Shown here: one piece after another, positions 1 through 8,531 of the stretch
Layout of the letters: every line of letters begins with the position of its first letter
Numbering within the stretch: position 1 is the stretch's first letter
Assembly (NCBI GenBank): GCA_913058265.1
Contig: CAJXPQ010000007.1
Span: 1-64,000, forward strand
Direction of reading: 5' to 3'
DNA: 64,000 nucleotides
From: an uncultured Oligoflexia bacterium
Lineage (GTDB): Bacteria > Bdellovibrionota > Bacteriovoracia > Bacteriovoracales > Bacteriovoracaceae
Notes under the pieces: generated by a model
The model's input: the letters and a program-made list of their open reading frames with translations, nothing else
Told to the model about the DNA's origin: nothing
Database searches by the model: none
Position numbers and translations under genes: made by a program

Positions 1-63
1 GTACTTGATCTTATTAAGTCTCTAAAGGGCTTTTTTAGTTTGGGCATATTAAAAGCTTAGATG

Positions 64-112
64 ATAAGAATATTCGTTCCCTACGACACTTTACGAAGTT
101 ATTTTACTTAAG
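64..112 (+). repeat. Copy 1 of a dispersed ~48-bp repeat
   Basis: This stretch is similar to 9122-9170 in the same direction. The best block is CTACGACACTTTACGAA at 81-97, against CTACGACATCTTACGAA at 9140-9156 (15 of 17 identical), with weaker similarity on both sides. No gene was seen in 1-175 apart from this. The role is unknown; the two copies bracket the outer part of the cassette-like region. Confidence 0.45.
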
Positions 113-175
113 TTTTTATTAGAATAAATATTGAAACTTAGCTTGTGCTACTATTTAGAAACTGAAGAACTATGC

Positions 176-675
176 CTAGCTCTGCTTTAATTCGTTTAAG
201 ACTACTCTTAGCTCTTCCTCGATATGTCGATTCTCTGTCTGGGTCCAAGCTTCATCGCAACAGTCGCAGCATTCATATAACTTCCCCCACCAATGTCCAT
301 AGAGGGGTGTATGAATATTTGTTTTTTCATCATATGTAGATTCTGAATTAGAATAAATGCCATCAAGCATAGTTATCAAATAACAAAACAGTGAAGGGGT
401 AACTTTTTTCTTTAAGTAAGCTTCAGATACTTCAACGAAAACTTTCCTTGCTATGTCTTCACTATCTAAAGAGTAAGGATCGAAATTGTATTTATCTTTG
501 GAAATTTTAATAAGATTTTTGAGGTTTCATAAGGATCTTTGGCATTTAAATAATAAATATCAAGATGAGGGTTATCATTTTGATTCATCTCATTTGTCAT
601 CCATTCATGGAGTTCATCTTCACTGTAAAGCCCACACAAATATTTAAATGTTAGTTTTTCAAGCTCTTCTTTCAT
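176..675 (-). pseudogene. Hypothetical gene, single frameshift
   Basis: I do not recognise the family. Two minus-strand frames form one protein of about 165 residues. The first starts at 675 (MKEELEKLTFKYLCGLY...). A one-base shift near 503-510, in an A/T run, moves reading into a frame that continues through DPYSLDSEDIARKV and then ...YGHWWGKLYECCDCCDEAW to a stop at 176. Without the shift the first frame ends after residue 69. The C-terminal part has a CCDCC cluster that might bind metal. No signal peptide or membrane segment is visible. Either a young pseudogene or a sequence error. Confidence 0.6.
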
Positions 676-824
676 TAGTAGAGCCTATCATTACGACTTC
701 TTATCAATCAATAGTTTTTTATCTAAGAAATGTAGTTAAAGAATAAAGCCTAGATACTATCTTTCAGAATAGTCTTGTACAATAGTCAATACTCTTTGTT
801 CGTTACATTTCGAATAAAAAAATG

Positions 825-1598
825 TTAATAGTTCAAGCTTAACTGAATAGTAAAATTATTAATTGCGACTTCGGACAAATAAGATTTTTTAATATTTTCG
901 AATACTACGCTAAATAGTAAATTCTTCCAGCCTACTGATGTCTTAACTTCTTTACTAAGATTAGAAATTTTAACATCAGTCATTACATAGTCATGATAAT
1001 TATATTTCATAATCAAGCTGGAACTATCCTGAATTGAGTAACTTCCTCGATACAAAGGCGTAAAAGAAAACCCCAAGAAGAATGAATCATATATATTTCT
1101 TAGAACACTAGTTTCAACTTCATAATAATCAAATTCATCTACAGTTGTTAGCTCAAAACCTCTTCCATCAACGTAAACAACATATTCATTCTTTTTATAT
1201 ATTCCTTGAAAATCAAAATATAATGGAACCAATGTTTCACCATTTTTTAAATCCATATCGACATTATCAGTTATGATTTCTTCTAAAGAAAAAATCTCAT
1301 TAATATACCACCGATTCATTACCGATAATCTGGGAGTAAATGAATAATCGTTTATTTTATATTTTTTTTGAATTGATAATATGTCTGACCTAACATTAAA
1401 TAGCTCTAGTTCTGGGAAAACAGGATTATTTATCTCTGCAACTAATGAGTCTTGAGTTGAGACTTCAACAAGTATATCTTTAATCAGAAATGCCTGTGAA
1501 ATAGCAACGTGAGTTTTATAAGGATTATTGTATGCATCTTCAACGGATTTATTAATAGTACTGATTTCGTCTACTTGAAGGGAGTCTAATAGATCCAT
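825..1598 (-). CDS. Outer-membrane beta-barrel-like protein, N-terminus uncertain
   Basis: 257 residues from the ATG at 1598. The protein is rich in alternating aromatic/polar strands and ends in NFTIQLSLNY, the kind of aromatic-ended C-terminal strand that outer-membrane barrels use for insertion. No signal peptide is visible. The frame is open for about 23 codons upstream of this ATG (…HVGGSTQIYINTSKRF), back to a stop near 1676, with no ATG, GTG or TTG in it. The true N-terminus may therefore have been lost or disrupted. It lies just downstream of the TPR lipoprotein on the same strand, so the two could form an envelope pair. Function unknown. Confidence 0.55.
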   Translation of the reverse strand: MDLLDSLQVDEISTINKSVEDAYNNPYKTHVAISQAFLIKDILVEVSTQDSLVAEINNPVFPELELFNVRSDILSIQKKYKINDYSFTPRLSVMNRWYINEIFSLEEIITDNVDMDLKNGETLVPLYFDFQGIYKKNEYVVYVDGRGFELTTVDEFDYYEVETSVLRNIYDSFFLGFSFTPLYRGSYSIQDSSSLIMKYNYHDYVMTDVKISNLSKEVKTSVGWKNLLFSVVFENIKKSYLSEVAINNFTIQLSLNY

Positions 1599-1728
1599 AA
1601 ATCTCTTACTTGTATTGATATAAATCTGAGTACTTCCACCAACATGATTATTTATAACGTGTTGATCTCTTAGTCCATTCAGCTTTAAATAATTTCAATC
1701 ACTTGAGTAAACTTTAAAACAAAGAAAA

Positions 1729-2700
1729 CTACATGATAGAATTACAAATATCTTGATCATGACTTTCAATATATTTCCTTAATGTTCTAACCGTTTTTAA
1801 TAGAGAATCTTTAAATTCATGATTCTGATAATTTTGTTCAATCGTATCTTCAAGAATTAATATCTTTTTCAGTGCTAATTCTCTTTTACAAGTGTTTAAT
1901 ACCTTCTTCATAATTTCTTCATATAACTCAGGATTGTATTTAATAAATAGTAAAACGAATTTTTCTATGCTCATATTGGAAAACTCACCCTTTATTTTAT
2001 GATATGGGATACCAAATACATCCAAAATAGCTCTATCTAATTCTGACAATAATGAATTAATTTCTTCAAATGATTCCTTTAGATTGAGGTAGGCTTTAAA
2101 AGAATGAAATATCATCCCATCAACATGCACGACATACTTTTCAATGAACTTCTTATACTCAACCTTAATATCATCAATTCCATCTTTCTCTCCAGCACTT
2201 CCTAGCTTATCAATCAACTCTTTTAAAGATTGTGTCAGCAAGAAGATATGTACCAAACCTTTTTTAAGCTTATCCTCTTTAGATTTATATACATATTTTG
2301 CATCTAATTCATAATATATATTTAACGCTCGAATTAAATTAGTTTTACGCTTGAGACCTATAAAGAAGTATTTCTCAACAAAACTTTTAATTTCTAAAAT
2401 TAGATTTGGGCTGTTAAAGGATCCACTCACAAGTCTATCTATCGATATTAAGAAATCAAATAATTCAAATCCCCCTATCCCCAAAAATGTGTCTGCTAAA
2501 GCTTGTTGATACTTTCGATTTCCAGGATACTTCTGGACTAGTTCTTCAAATAACTTATTTGCTTTTGAATAATTACGTGAATTAAGTTCCTCTTTTGCCC
2601 TTAAATAAAGACTCTCTTCACCTGAAGAAGTATTTCCACCACAGGAAACGACAATAAAGAACATTAGAGAAATGCTCAGATATTTCTTGAAACTATTCAT
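1729..2700 (-). CDS. TPR-containing lipoprotein
   Basis: 323 residues. The N-terminus MNSFKKYLSISLMFFIVVSC is a lipoprotein signal with lipobox VVSC, so Cys20 should be lipidated and the protein anchored to a membrane facing the periplasm. Residues about 30-75 (YLRAKEELNSRNYSKANKLF…YPGNRKYQQALADTFLG) read as TPR-like helices, as in BamD/YbgF-type scaffold proteins. The rest is alpha-helical with no motif I recognise. It is upstream of the barrel-like protein at 825-1598 on the same strand, about 130 nt away. Partner and role are unknown. Confidence 0.75.
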   Translation of the reverse strand: MNSFKKYLSISLMFFIVVSCGGNTSSGEESLYLRAKEELNSRNYSKANKLFEELVQKYPGNRKYQQALADTFLGIGGFELFDFLISIDRLVSGSFNSPNLILEIKSFVEKYFFIGLKRKTNLIRALNIYYELDAKYVYKSKEDKLKKGLVHIFLLTQSLKELIDKLGSAGEKDGIDDIKVEYKKFIEKYVVHVDGMIFHSFKAYLNLKESFEEINSLLSELDRAILDVFGIPYHKIKGEFSNMSIEKFVLLFIKYNPELYEEIMKKVLNTCKRELALKKILILEDTIEQNYQNHEFKDSLLKTVRTLRKYIESHDQDICNSIM

Positions 2701-2802
2701 ACTGATATTTTACTCTAGCCGAGCTATATGTATTAGATGGTAATTAGTTCCTATGATAAACAACACAGAGCATCCTACAAAATAACTGACCTATTCGATG
2801 TG

Positions 2803-3018
2803 CTAGTCAATGATTCGTTTAACCATCTCAGGATGCCATTTCACTCCTCTATTCTTAGTCGGAACCTTCATCTGGTCAAGACACCTAGCAACTGCTCTAA
2901 GACTCAACCCTTCATCCCTCATCTGCCTAACAGCATCGACTGTTCTCTGCTCAGCTTTGTGTTCAACTGAGCTTAAACCTTTACGCTTAACACCGAACTT
3001 TAGCTGGGATTGAAAACA
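2803..3018 (-). pseudogene. Serine recombinase C-terminal remnant
   Basis: The frame between two stops reads SQLKFGVKRKG, then EHKAEQRTVDAVRQMRDEGL, SLRAVARCLDQMKVPTKNRG and VKWHPEMVKRIID. This matches the domain that follows the catalytic part of large serine recombinases (a 'GV..kG...e.E...i..i..lr.eGlSlr.iA..Ln...vPTk.gg.WhpstVkriL' pattern). No start codon and no catalytic resolvase domain are present, so this is a broken C-terminal piece. It lies about 130 bp from repeat copy A, the first unit of the cassette-like array, and may be the relic of an integration enzyme. Confidence 0.65.
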
Positions 3019-3053
3019 TCATTTGTTCGCTTTTGTTCGCGCAGGAAATGATG
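3017..3053 (+). repeat. Inverted repeat beside recombinase remnant
   Basis: CATCATTT (3017-3024) and AAATGATG (3046-3053) form an 8-bp perfect inverted repeat around a 21-nt spacer holding TGTTCGCT and TGTTCGCG. No T-run follows, so it is not an intrinsic terminator. It sits between the recombinase fragment and repeat copy A and could be an old recombination or binding site. Confidence 0.4.
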
Positions 3054-3150
3054 TGTGATGAATTTTGATGAGATAAAATGAAATGAATAAACGAGGTAAG
3101 CTTTTGATTTACTTAAAAAATCTTTAATTTCAGTTGGTTAAGAAAATGTG

Positions 3151-3287
3151 TTCGGTGAGCCCTTCGCTCCCGCCATATTCGTTAAAAACCTCATCTAACC
3201 CATGAGGTTTTTTTTTGCCTAAAATCCAACAAGCCTTTGAGCTTGTTTTTTTGGATCAAGGTTTAGAAAGGTTCAAAAGTTCGTGTG
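3151..3287 (+). repeat. Composite cassette repeat, copy A
   Basis: 5' box: TTCGGTGAGCCC, TTCGCTCCCGCCA, TATTCG. Then two terminator hairpins, and the 3' box GGTTTAGAAAGGTTCAAAAG followed by TTCGTGTG. It is the most divergent 5' box of the set and the only copy with two hairpins. It lies between the recombinase remnant and the end of the beta-propeller lipoprotein gene, whose stop codon is 8 nt beyond the repeat. Confidence 0.75.
3187..3216 (+). terminator. Bidirectional intrinsic terminator in repeat copy A
   Basis: Stem AACCTCAT (3187-3194) / ATGAGGTT (3202-3209), then a run of nine T. Five A precede/overlap the 5' stem, so it can also work on the minus strand, where it would end transcripts of the lipoprotein gene at 3295-4416. 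A second hairpin, AACAAGC (3228-3234) / GCTTGTT (3241-3247) with a T-run, follows within the same repeat. Confidence 0.75.
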
Positions 3288-3294
3288 CTTTAAC

Positions 3295-4416
3295 TTATAA
3301 GTTACAAGTCATCAGCCCTATACCTAAACCAGTTAGAGATCCATTATTTCCACCGTGCCATAGATAAACTGTTTTTCCATCAAGGAGCGCTGTTGGACTA
3401 ATTATGTCATAATTATGCCAGCTTAAATCTAAATAATCTGTAATCGCTGATGTATCTTGAACCCAATTATCTTCACCATTAACTGAATACGCATGATGAA
3501 CTTTTGTATGTTTATAGGCCACACCTTGGTCGTCTTTTTGAATAACTGCCGTTGTAAACAGATGAACTTGATTATTAATTACCGTCGCAGCAGGAGTTGA
3601 AAATCCTTTGTAATACGGAATGGTTAATCTTGGATAAACTGTTTGAACAGGACGCATGACCTCCTGTTGAGGACTCCAAGTAGTACCATCATATGTCACT
3701 AGTCCTATTACTTCAGCTGTTGAACCTGCCTCAAAATTTGATCCAGTAGCTGCAAAATACAGATAGATTTTATCATTAAAAACAACGGCACCAGGTTCCG
3801 CCGTTACCCACTGATTAAAAGTAAATTGGGGGGTTGTATTATTTGGATCCGTTGGTGCTACAAGTGGTGCTCCAGCCGTAACTCTTGTCCAAGTAATGCC
3901 ATCAGCTGACTTAGCATGACCGATACGATAAGTCGTTGATGCACTATAGTCACTCGGATATGAAGTATAGAACATATGATATTCGTTTTTATAATAAACA
4001 ACAGACGGTGTTTCAGTTCCATCCGCATCCCAGGCTGCTGAGCCAGATCGATCAAAAACTGGCGTTGTTGGATTCAAAGTCCAATTTATTCCATTACTAG
4101 AGGTTAGTCGATAAACTGCAATATGCTCAACTGTATCATCAGTTCGATCATTGGGTAATGATGATGCGTACATGATAAACTGACTTCCAACTTTTAAAAC
4201 ATGAGGATCACCCCATGTTGAAGATCTTTTATTATTACCATTATCAACAGTAAAAAATTCATTTCCTGGACCAATCAATGGTGTCGTAGCATATGGAGCA
4301 AAACAATTAGGCGTAAGCTTTGAATAATCTGGAGAAGAAGACTTAGTCAGATCACTATCCTCGTCTTTAGCACATGAAGATAAACAAATAAGAAAACATA
4401 GTAGTAGATATCGCAT
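3295..4416 (-). CDS. Lipoprotein with five-bladed beta-propeller, glycosidase-like
   Basis: 373 residues from the ATG at 4416. A TTG seven codons upstream is less likely because MRYLLLCFLICLSSC is already a complete lipoprotein signal (lipobox LSSC). The mature part carries repeated blade motifs of the GH43/GH32/GH68-like propeller type: SSTWGDPHVLKVGSQFIMYA, TETPSVVYYKNEYHMFYTSY, TAEPGAVVFNDKIYLYFAA and STPAATVINNQVHLFTTA, with 'SxDGITWTR'-type segments. In that family these blades form a sugar-binding or glycan-hydrolysing pocket, but I cannot identify the catalytic acids with confidence. Likely surface or periplasmic. It is the only gene between repeat copies A and B, on the strand opposite to the repeats. 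Confidence 0.75.
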   Translation of the reverse strand: MRYLLLCFLICLSSCAKDEDSDLTKSSSPDYSKLTPNCFAPYATTPLIGPGNEFFTVDNGNNKRSSTWGDPHVLKVGSQFIMYASSLPNDRTDDTVEHIAVYRLTSSNGINWTLNPTTPVFDRSGSAAWDADGTETPSVVYYKNEYHMFYTSYPSDYSASTTYRIGHAKSADGITWTRVTAGAPLVAPTDPNNTTPQFTFNQWVTAEPGAVVFNDKIYLYFAATGSNFEAGSTAEVIGLVTYDGTTWSPQQEVMRPVQTVYPRLTIPYYKGFSTPAATVINNQVHLFTTAVIQKDDQGVAYKHTKVHHAYSVNGEDNWVQDTSAITDYLDLSWHNYDIISPTALLDGKTVYLWHGGNNGSLTGLGIGLMTCNL

Positions 4417-4511
4417 CTTTATATAATAACACGTCAATTGAATGAAGCAATGTTGTAGGATGGTGGGTGATCAGGGCTCAAAATATCAGCTATTTAGGTG
4501 AGGTATCAAGA

Positions 4512-4635
4512 GGTTCAAGTGGAGCCGCTCCCGCCATTTTCGAACCCTTTTTGAGGTGTTAGATTACCGAGATTACGAAGCTTTTGCTTCGTTTTTTTGT
4601 TTCTGGGGCTTAAAAAGGTTCAAGAGTTCGTGTGG
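4512..4635 (+). repeat. Composite cassette repeat, copy B
   Basis: The best-preserved copy. 5' box: GGTTCAAGTGGAGCC then GCTCCCGCCATTTTCGAACC (4512-4546). Within it GGTTCAAGTGG (4512-4522) can pair with CCATTTTCGAACC (4534-4546) with a 2-nt bulge. Middle: GATTACCGAGATTACGAAGC plus a terminator. 3' box: GGGGCTTAAAAAGGTTCAAG and AGTTCGTGTGG. The octamer GGTTCAAG occurs at both ends (4512-4519, 4617-4624). Confidence 0.8.
4575..4598 (+). terminator. Intrinsic terminator in repeat copy B
   Basis: Stem ACGAAGC (4575-4581) / GCTTCGT (4586-4592), TTTT loop, then seven T. Copy D carries the same hairpin. Confidence 0.75.
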
Positions 4636-4796
4636 TAATTCAGTAAGGCAAATTCAATTACATTTTTAAATTTTTTATTCGGCTCAATTTTGAGTTCGCT
4701 AGTCCATAGAGACTGCAGAATTGAGTGTCCTGGTAACTTATTCTAAACCATTGAATCTTAAAGCTTTCACGTGATCTAGTTTAGGCCATTTTAAAT

Positions 4797-5756
4797 TTGT
4801 TCCGACAAGTTTCTTACATGGGAAACAAATTAAATAAGTTTATTCAAACGATTCTTACCTATTTTTATTATTTCAAACAGGCGATAGATGAGATTATGTC
4901 TTATTATATATCCCCTATTTTTATAGTTATAATTTTAAAAAAGTTTGCACTGGCCAATAGAAAACTAAGAATTATATGGGCACCGATTTCTCCAGGAAGG
5001 CCACCTCTAGATCAAAAAATCGTTGATTTGATTATTCAATTGAAAGAACTTAATCCAAAATGGGGAGCACTAAGAATTTCACTTGAACTGAGAAAGGTTC
5101 GAATCCAAGTTAGTAAACCAACGGTTTTAAAATACCTTGAGATTAATGGACTAATGTCACCACCAAAACCAGGTGGTTTAACATGGTCTCAATTTCTGGC
5201 GAACCACAAGTTCAAAATTTCAATCGATTTTACTTGCATGATTACAACCCTAGGCCATCAGGTTTTTATATTCTCAATTATAAACTTGGACTCGCGAGAA
5301 CTGATTTGGATAAATTCAACTTATAGGCCTGACAAGTTTTGGATCACTCAACAATTCAAAAATGCGTTCTTCGACTTAGAACAATATCCAACGTTATGTA
5401 TTTGTGACCGAGATCAAATATTTTCGAATTGGTTTAGTTCTATGATGAAAGATTTTTTTGAAATAAACGTAAAGAAAACTGCATTTAAATCGCCATGGCA
5501 AAACGAAACGATTGAAAGGTTTAACCAGTCCTTAAAACATGAAGTTTTTGAATCTGTTGTTCCAATAAATTTAAATCAAATTCAAAGGGTTTGTAATGAG
5601 TACAAAATTTATTATAACGAAAACAGAACCCATCAAGGGATTAATGGAAATATTCCAGGCGTAACTCATAAAATCAATCCAAATAAAACGTCGTATTTTG
5701 ATTTAAAATCTCACTTGAATGGACTATTTAGTACTTTTGAAAACTCATATGCCTGA
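4797..5756 (+). CDS. DDE (rve-type) transposase, lone ORF
   Basis: 319 residues. Residues 66-120 form a helix-turn-helix (PGRPPLDQKIVDLIIQLKEL then NPKWGALRISLEL, SKPTVLKYL). Residues 140-290 form an integrase-core RNase H fold with the acidic triad SID144F, CICD204RD, and E240 in PWQNETIERF, and the C-terminal motif YYNENRTHQGI. This is the family of stand-alone integrase-core transposases of about 320-390 residues related to IS481/IS3; the N-terminus is somewhat short and hydrophobic. No terminal inverted repeats are evident. It lies between repeat copies B and C and looks intact. Confidence 0.85.
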   Translation: MFRQVSYMGNKLNKFIQTILTYFYYFKQAIDEIMSYYISPIFIVIILKKFALANRKLRIIWAPISPGRPPLDQKIVDLIIQLKELNPKWGALRISLELRKVRIQVSKPTVLKYLEINGLMSPPKPGGLTWSQFLANHKFKISIDFTCMITTLGHQVFIFSIINLDSRELIWINSTYRPDKFWITQQFKNAFFDLEQYPTLCICDRDQIFSNWFSSMMKDFFEINVKKTAFKSPWQNETIERFNQSLKHEVFESVVPINLNQIQRVCNEYKIYYNENRTHQGINGNIPGVTHKINPNKTSYFDLKSHLNGLFSTFENSYA

Positions 5757-5759
5757 TTT

Positions 5760-5990
5760 TCAATTATTTGCCAGGACAGCTGACCTTATTGATTCTTTGG
5801 AGGACGTTGTCTGAGCTGAAATCTGACGTAAAGAAAGCCCTTCTTCTATGTATTTCTTGTGGAGGAACTCTGCTGTTGGACGTTGCCTACCAGACTTAAA
5901 CTCAGTGATTATGGTTACATACAACTCGGAGGACAAATTTAGGAATAAGTAGCTACTAGCCCGCCATTTTCGTAAAAATTCAAATTGCAA
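5760..5990 (-). pseudogene. Helix-turn-helix fragment, recombinase/transposase-like
   Basis: 76 codons are open, but only about residues 33-76 look real (GRQRPTAEFLHKKYIEEGLS then LRQISAQTTSSKESIRSA). This resembles the DNA-binding helix-turn-helix of recombinases or homing-type proteins. The first 15 residues come from reading repeat copy C backwards, so the gene was cut at or near the repeat. It converges on the transposase with a 3-nt gap. Too short to function as a recombinase. Confidence 0.5.
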
Positions 5991-6053
5991 ACTTACAAGC
6001 CTTTGAGCTTGTTTTTTTGTTTCTGGGGTTTAAAAAGGTTCAAGAGTTCGTGT
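5959..6053 (+). repeat. Composite cassette repeat, copy C (5' box truncated)
   Basis: 5' box reduced to GCCCGCCATTTTCG. Middle differs from B and D and shares the hairpin ACAAGCCTTTGAGCTTGT with copy A. 3' box GGGGTTTAAAAAGGTTCAAG then AGTTCGTGTT is nearly identical to copy B. The GGTTCAAGTGGAG half of the 5' box is missing, which may be a deletion at this junction. Confidence 0.75.
5995..6018 (+). terminator. Intrinsic terminator in repeat copy C
   Basis: Stem ACAAGC (5995-6000) / GCTTGT (6007-6012), loop CTTTGA, then seven T. Confidence 0.7.
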
Positions 6054-6080
6054 TCAATAAAATTCAAAAAACTATGTTAT

Positions 6081-7685
6081 TTAATAATTTTTTTGAGCAA
6101 TCAAATAGAGAGCAGCTTTTAATTCGTCAAAGGATACAGGTTTTGTTAAATAATTATCCATGCCTGCATTGAAACACTTATCTAGATCTTCTTTAAGCGC
6201 ATTGGCGGTAACGGCACAGATTTTGGGACTATTATCACCATACTTATTTTTTATTATTTTAGTGGCCTCAACACCATCCATTACAGGCATCTGCACATCC
6301 ATAAAAATGATCGAGTATTCCGGAATTCCATTAATCTCACTTAAACGAAGCTCTTCTAGTGCTTCTTCTCCATCGAGAACAAATTTGCAATTATTATAAC
6401 CAAGCTTTGCTAGCATCATTTTTATAACTAATTGGTTTACAGAGTTATCCTCTGCCACCAGTATTCTTATTGGAAACCTCTTGCCAAGTTCGCTATCTTT
6501 AGATGCAAGAATATTTTGCTGCGAAGTTTTTTTCGAGGTACTTTGCTTTGCCATTTCTAAATTGAAACTAATCGTAAAAGAAGTTCCAATTTTGACATCA
6601 CTTTCAAGTTTTACCTCCCCTCCCATTCTCTCAACTAGTTTTTTAACTATAACTAAGCCAAGACCAGTACCACCAAATTTTCTAGTCGTTGAGCCATCTG
6701 CTTGAGAAAATGCCCTAAATAAGCTCGCTTGGCTCTCTTCAGATATGCCGATGCCCGTATCCTTAACTACAACTTTAACAATATTATCCTTAAGCAATGA
6801 AAGACTTACGTCAACTCCGCCTTTATGAGTAAATTTAATAGCATTTGAAATGATATTTGACATCACTTGAGCGACCCTTGTCGGATCTCCAATATACATT
6901 TTGTGAAATGAATCATCATAATTTAATCTTAAATATATTCCTCTTGTGTCTGCTTCGTGTTGAAAAAGGTGAAGGACATTCATTATATTTTCAATTAAGT
7001 TAAATTCCAATTCTTCAAAAGTCACTTTATCCGCATCTATCTTTGAGAAATCTAAAATATCATTTATGACTCTCAAGAGGTTCTCTCCTGAGCTACTAAC
7101 AACCCTAAGCAATTCTAGTTGCTTAGGATCAAGTTCTGTATCTTGCATTAATTCAATCATACCAAGAATACCATTTAGAGGGGTTCTAACTTCGTGCGAC
7201 ATATTTGCTAAGAACTGAGACTTTGCTGCATTTGATTTATTCGCTATCTCTTGCTCTTTTTCTGCTTTCAGCTTTTTTAATTCTAAGCGATGGATCTTCT
7301 CTTTCGAAGAAGTAAGAACCTCTTTGAATATTAATGTATCAGTTATTACACATGCTGGATGAGACATATATTTACCCATCTTATATTTTTGTATTTCTTC
7401 TATTTTATTAAATGCGGGCCATACTAGGAAAACAAAAGATTCCTTTATTTCGTGAATCGTTCCTCTAAATTTAAAATCTATTCCTTTGAAGTAGCATAGA
7501 ATTAGTTTACCATCTAATTGCGAAAACTGAGAGTCAACTTCATTTGTTCGAGGCTGCTTGATATTCAATATATCGCGCATTAATACTCCAACAGTTAAAT
7601 ATTCCTGGAAAAAAAAAGAACTCTCAATTAGCTTGAAGGAGCTATCAAATTTAAGCCAAAATGGTGAAAGTGAATCAAGCTTCAT
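6081..7685 (-). CDS. H-NOX-associated hybrid histidine kinase/response regulator
   Basis: 534 residues from the ATG at 7685. This start follows the stop of the H-NOX gene after 1 nt and has AAGGTG upstream; a longer start at 7730 would overlap that gene. Residues 1-110 resemble the HNOBA domain that usually couples H-NOX to its effector (LSPFWLKFD…[11 protein letters not shown]…[20 protein letters not shown]). A coiled coil (128-150) leads to HisKA with His164 ([11 protein letters not shown]), the HATPase N-box (270-285), G1 (KDTGIGIS, 309-315) and G2 (GGTGLGL, 338-344), then a receiver domain with Asp463 ([11 protein letters not shown]). No membrane segment. Expected role: cytoplasmic phosphorelay controlled by heme-bound NO or O2. 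The next phosphotransfer partner is not in the window. Confidence 0.9.
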   Translation of the reverse strand: MKLDSLSPFWLKFDSSFKLIESSFFFQEYLTVGVLMRDILNIKQPRTNEVDSQFSQLDGKLILCYFKGIDFKFRGTIHEIKESFVFLVWPAFNKIEEIQKYKMGKYMSHPACVITDTLIFKEVLTSSKEKIHRLELKKLKAEKEQEIANKSNAAKSQFLANMSHEVRTPLNGILGMIELMQDTELDPKQLELLRVVSSSGENLLRVINDILDFSKIDADKVTFEELEFNLIENIMNVLHLFQHEADTRGIYLRLNYDDSFHKMYIGDPTRVAQVMSNIISNAIKFTHKGGVDVSLSLLKDNIVKVVVKDTGIGISEESQASLFRAFSQADGSTTRKFGGTGLGLVIVKKLVERMGGEVKLESDVKIGTSFTISFNLEMAKQSTSKKTSQQNILASKDSELGKRFPIRILVAEDNSVNQLVIKMMLAKLGYNNCKFVLDGEEALEELRLSEINGIPEYSIIFMDVQMPVMDGVEATKIIKNKYGDNSPKICAVTANALKEDLDKCFNAGMDNYLTKPVSFDELKAALYLIAQKNY

Positions 7686-7686
7686 A

Positions 7687-8226
7687 TTAGAATTGCACCT
7701 TAAACCTTGCCTTATCTGTGCCTGGATCATCTAAAATTTCAACATTACAAATCGCATTAAATAGTTTAAAAATTCCTTTAAGTAATCCGACAACAAAAAA
7801 CTCCAAAGGCATGTCACGTGAACTATTATAGTGAACTATTACTTCTTGATTAGATACTCTCGTCGTATGAAAAGAAGGTGGATTTAGATCATCAAATGTA
7901 AGCTCAAGCCGAGTGTGCAAAGAATCAAGAGAATTTATGAGGTCTAGAGGATTTTCTCCAAATGAAATGAGAATTGTTTTATATTCAGAATTCATTGCAA
8001 ACTTTATCCAATACTCTCCAAATGACTCTAGTAATTCGGGTGCTTCAATATCTAATTTTTCACAGATAGATCCAACTAAGTCGAGGGTAACTTGATCACT
8101 ATGTTGCTCAAAAGAGTCAAAGTCACTTGAACTGATATCGAGGGAAGTACAAATATCATCCCAAGTCTCCTCATTAACTGTTTCGATAACCATCATTTTA
8201 ATAGCCTGATTCACCATTCCATACAT
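7687..8226 (-). CDS. H-NOX heme-nitric oxide/oxygen sensor
   Basis: 179 residues, normal family length. It starts with MYGMVNQAI, typical of H-NOX. The proximal heme ligand is His104 in [10 protein letters not shown], followed by the NPPSF segment and the invariant heme-propionate motif YxSxR (Tyr133, Ser135, Arg137 in [14 protein letters not shown]). These features are diagnostic for a b-type heme gas sensor. AAGGAG stands 8 nt before the ATG. It is the first gene of a two-gene operon with the hybrid kinase immediately downstream, the classic H-NOX/kinase arrangement. The pair fills the whole segment between repeat copies C and D. Confidence 0.93.
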   Translation of the reverse strand: MYGMVNQAIKMMVIETVNEETWDDICTSLDISSSDFDSFEQHSDQVTLDLVGSICEKLDIEAPELLESFGEYWIKFAMNSEYKTILISFGENPLDLINSLDSLHTRLELTFDDLNPPSFHTTRVSNQEVIVHYNSSRDMPLEFFVVGLLKGIFKLFNAICNVEILDDPGTDKARFKVQF

Positions 8227-8400
8227 AAAAAGTACTCCTTCGTTTATATGTGACTTATCGTATGAACGGAAAAATAATTAAGATCTTCCCCAAAAAGGCA
8301 TGAACAGCCTAACTATTATTGTCGGTTTTCATCTGATTTAGTAGCATGTTTGGTGATTTGAGCTTCCTTTTATCGGGTACCTAAGGAAGATTTCAAAAGC

Positions 8401-8516
8401 TTCAAGTGGAGCCGCTCCCGCCATTTTCGAACTCTTTTTAGGGCGATAGATTACCGAGATTACGAAGCTTTTGCTTCGTTTTTTTGTTTTAGGGGTTTAA
8501 AAAGGTTCACAAGTTC
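8401..8516 (+). repeat. Composite cassette repeat, copy D
   Basis: 5' box TTCAAGTGGAGCC then GCTCCCGCCATTTTCGAAC is identical to copy B except at the first bases. Middle GATTACCGAGATTACGAAGC and its hairpin also match copy B. 3' box is GGGGTTTAAAAAGGTTCAC then AAGTTC. It lies upstream of the H-NOX start on one side and 15 nt before the P-loop kinase start on the other. Confidence 0.8.
8462..8485 (+). terminator. Intrinsic terminator in repeat copy D
   Basis: Stem ACGAAGC (8462-8468) / GCTTCGT (8473-8479), TTTT loop, then seven T. Confidence 0.7.
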
Positions 8517-8531
8517 AACTATCATACATTC

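Noticed and set aside
3017-3053. Rho-independent terminator
   Set aside because: The inverted repeat has no T-run on either strand.
4512-4546. A functional tRNA gene in the repeat
   Set aside because: Only the T-loop and acceptor-like 3' end are present; no D-arm, anticodon arm or matching 5' acceptor strand lies upstream in any copy.
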